The position numbers and the translations under genes were made by a program. A stretch of 64,000 nt of DNA from Shimia sp. SK013. GTDB taxonomy: Bacteria > Pseudomonadota > Alphaproteobacteria > Rhodobacterales > Rhodobacteraceae. Below the pieces are notes generated by a model. The model searched no databases, was not told the origin of the DNA, and saw only the letters and a list, made by a program, of their open reading frames with translations. The DNA lies in the NCBI RefSeq assembly GCF_001292625.1, contig NZ_LAJH01000009.1, positions 62,001 to 126,000 on the forward strand, read 5' to 3'. This document shows, in pieces, positions 63,148 to 64,000 of the stretch (position 1 is the first letter of the stretch; each line of letters starts with the position of its first letter).

Positions 63148-64000
63148 GCCAGAGACTTCAGCAATGATTGGGACGGATCACCTGTGGGGTCCAACCCGAG
63201 GCTGCGCTGATAATCCGCAATCGCCGCGCGCGATTTTGGACCGAGAACCCCGTCAGCGCCGCCGGTGTCAAAGCCGCGCGCTGTCAGACGCGATTGCAGC
63301 GCGATGCGGTCATCTTTGGTCAAGCCGAATTTATCCGGCGGGAAGGCGGTGCGCAGAGGGCCCGCGCCGCCGATACGGTCTGCCAAATGGCCCACGCCAA
63401 TCGCATAGCTGTCGGAGTTGTTGTAGCGCTTGATGGCGTTGAAATTGCCGGTGACGGCAAAACGCGGGCCACCGGTTTGGGGTTGGATCACGCGAGATGC
63501 GCTTTCGCCTGCGCGCAATTCGCGACCCCATTTTGTGCCGCGCGACCAGCCGTTGCGTTGCAGATAGGCGGCGGTTGAGGCGAGAGAGTCAGAGGGGTCG
63601 TCTGACCAGATGTCGCGGCGGCCGTCGCCGGTGTAGTCAACGGCGAAGGCCTGATAGCTGGTGGGGATAAATTGGGTGTGGCCCATGGCGCCAGCCCAGC
63701 TGCCGGTCATGCGAGCCGGAGTAATGTCGCCGTTTTGCAGGATTTTCAGCGCGGCGATCAGTTGTTTTTCATAAAAGCTCCCACGCCGCCCATCAAAGGC
63801 CAATGTCGAGGTGGCAGAGATCACAGGAATGTCGCCTTTGCGGTCGCCGTAGTAGCTTTCTAATCCCCAAATGGCGCAGATGATTTCTGCGTCAACGCCG
63901 TAAGATTGTTCAAGCTTTTGCAGGGTGCTTTGGTGGCGTGAAAACGCGGCGCGGCCTTTGGTGACACGTTCGTCGGAGGCGGCGATGGACAGGTAATCTT
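63144..64000 (-). CDS. Lytic murein transglycosylase, MltB type (5' end outside the window)
   Basis: Peptidoglycan-cleaving enzyme; 285 codons are visible and the frame continues open to the right edge. The catalytic Glu is in CAIWGLESYYGDRKG, followed by GSWAGAMGHTQFIPTSY and the YTGDGRRDIWSDDPSDSLAS segment, all SLT/MltB (GH103) hallmarks. The C-terminal 60 residues form a peptidoglycan-binding domain (LTARGFDTGGADGVLGPKSR). The N-terminus and any signal peptide are beyond 64000. It overlaps the hydrolase gene by four bases. Confidence 0.93.
   Translation of the reverse strand, partial: DYLSIAASDERVTKGRAAFSRHQSTLQKLEQSYGVDAEIICAIWGLESYYGDRKGDIPVISATSTLAFDGRRGSFYEKQLIAALKILQNGDITPARMTGSWAGAMGHTQFIPTSYQAFAVDYTGDGRRDIWSDDPSDSLASTAAYLQRNGWSRGTKWGRELRAGESASRVIQPQTGGPRFAVTGNFNAIKRYNNSDSYAIGVGHLADRIGGAGPLRTAFPPDKFGLTKDDRIALQSRLTARGFDTGGADGVLGPKSRAAIADYQRSLGLDPTGDPSQSLLKSLA

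Noticed and set aside
1..64000. tRNA or rRNA genes
   Set aside because: I looked by eye for T-loop type segments and cloverleaf patterns and found no convincing candidate; a tRNAscan run would settle this.

Overview
The window is a 64 kb chromosomal segment of an alphaproteobacterium of the family Rhodobacteraceae, most likely the marine Roseobacter group. Support comes from a full-length DddP-type DMSP lyase, the run lexA-moeA-moaC-trpC-trpD-trpG, the zapA/transketolase block, a GTA-type endolysin/holin pair, and an alphaproteobacterial SOS box (GTTC-N7-GTTC) in front of lexA. No IS element, prophage, tRNA, rRNA or CRISPR array was seen. Coding density is high and most genes are housekeeping. 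Both window edges cut genes: an N-terminal fragment on the minus strand at the left, and a lytic transglycosylase lacking its 5' end at the right.

Layout. 1-2.5 kb: serS and an orphan periplasmic solute-binding protein. 2.8-6.9 kb: yajC-secD-secF, a TauE/SafE permease and an Mth938-like protein. 7.2-10 kb: ccmA-B-C-D-G (cytochrome c maturation). 10-14.6 kb: TauD-like dioxygenase, acnA and a DUF1223 protein. 14.6-18.4 kb: an isolated fliG, then purB flanked by small secreted proteins, one of them a 51-residue gene. 18.4-24.6 kb: hydrolase-OsmC fusion, dddP, a haem-dependent demethylase-like protein, DUF808 and a beta-helix protein. 24.6-30 kb: acyltransferase, tkt, coiled-coil protein, zapA, a possible 6S RNA, cytochrome b561. 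30-34 kb: purL, a Cys-rich protein, bolA, two small membrane proteins and grxD, all co-directional. 34-37.3 kb: an MscS-type channel with an outer-membrane barrel. 37.6-42.1 kb: a LysR regulator divergent from a fused indolepyruvate ferredoxin oxidoreductase. 42.2-50.2 kb: acyltransferase, murI, argC, ccmE, endolysin-holin, ccmF-ccmH, enoyl-CoA hydratase. 50.2-56 kb: DUF2087 protein, gltA, a 690-base gene-free stretch, comEC, lexA. 56-60.6 kb: a tightly overlapping moeA-moaC-trpC-ung-trpD-trpG operon. 60.8-64 kb: divergent polysaccharide deacetylase, alpha/beta hydrolase, MltB-like transglycosylase.

How the genes work together. System I cytochrome c maturation is nearly complete (CcmA,B,C,D,E,F,G,H; no CcmI seen) but is split into three blocks. 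The GTA-type lysis pair sits between ccmE and ccmF, with comEC and lexA 6-9 kb away; in Rhodobacter capsulatus these functions are connected to GTA release, DNA uptake and GTA regulation. Other coherent sets are Sec export (YajC-SecD-SecF), BolA with its monothiol glutaredoxin partner, and molybdopterin plus tryptophan synthesis in one operon.

Non-coding features worth attention are a dispersed 11-bp tandem repeat (ACCGACGCGAT / ATCGCGTCGGT) at three loci, a second dispersed element at two loci, a candidate 6S RNA after zapA, a candidate 3'-UTR small RNA after the LysR gene, and several perfect dyads upstream of yajC, dddP, argC and the oxidoreductase gene.
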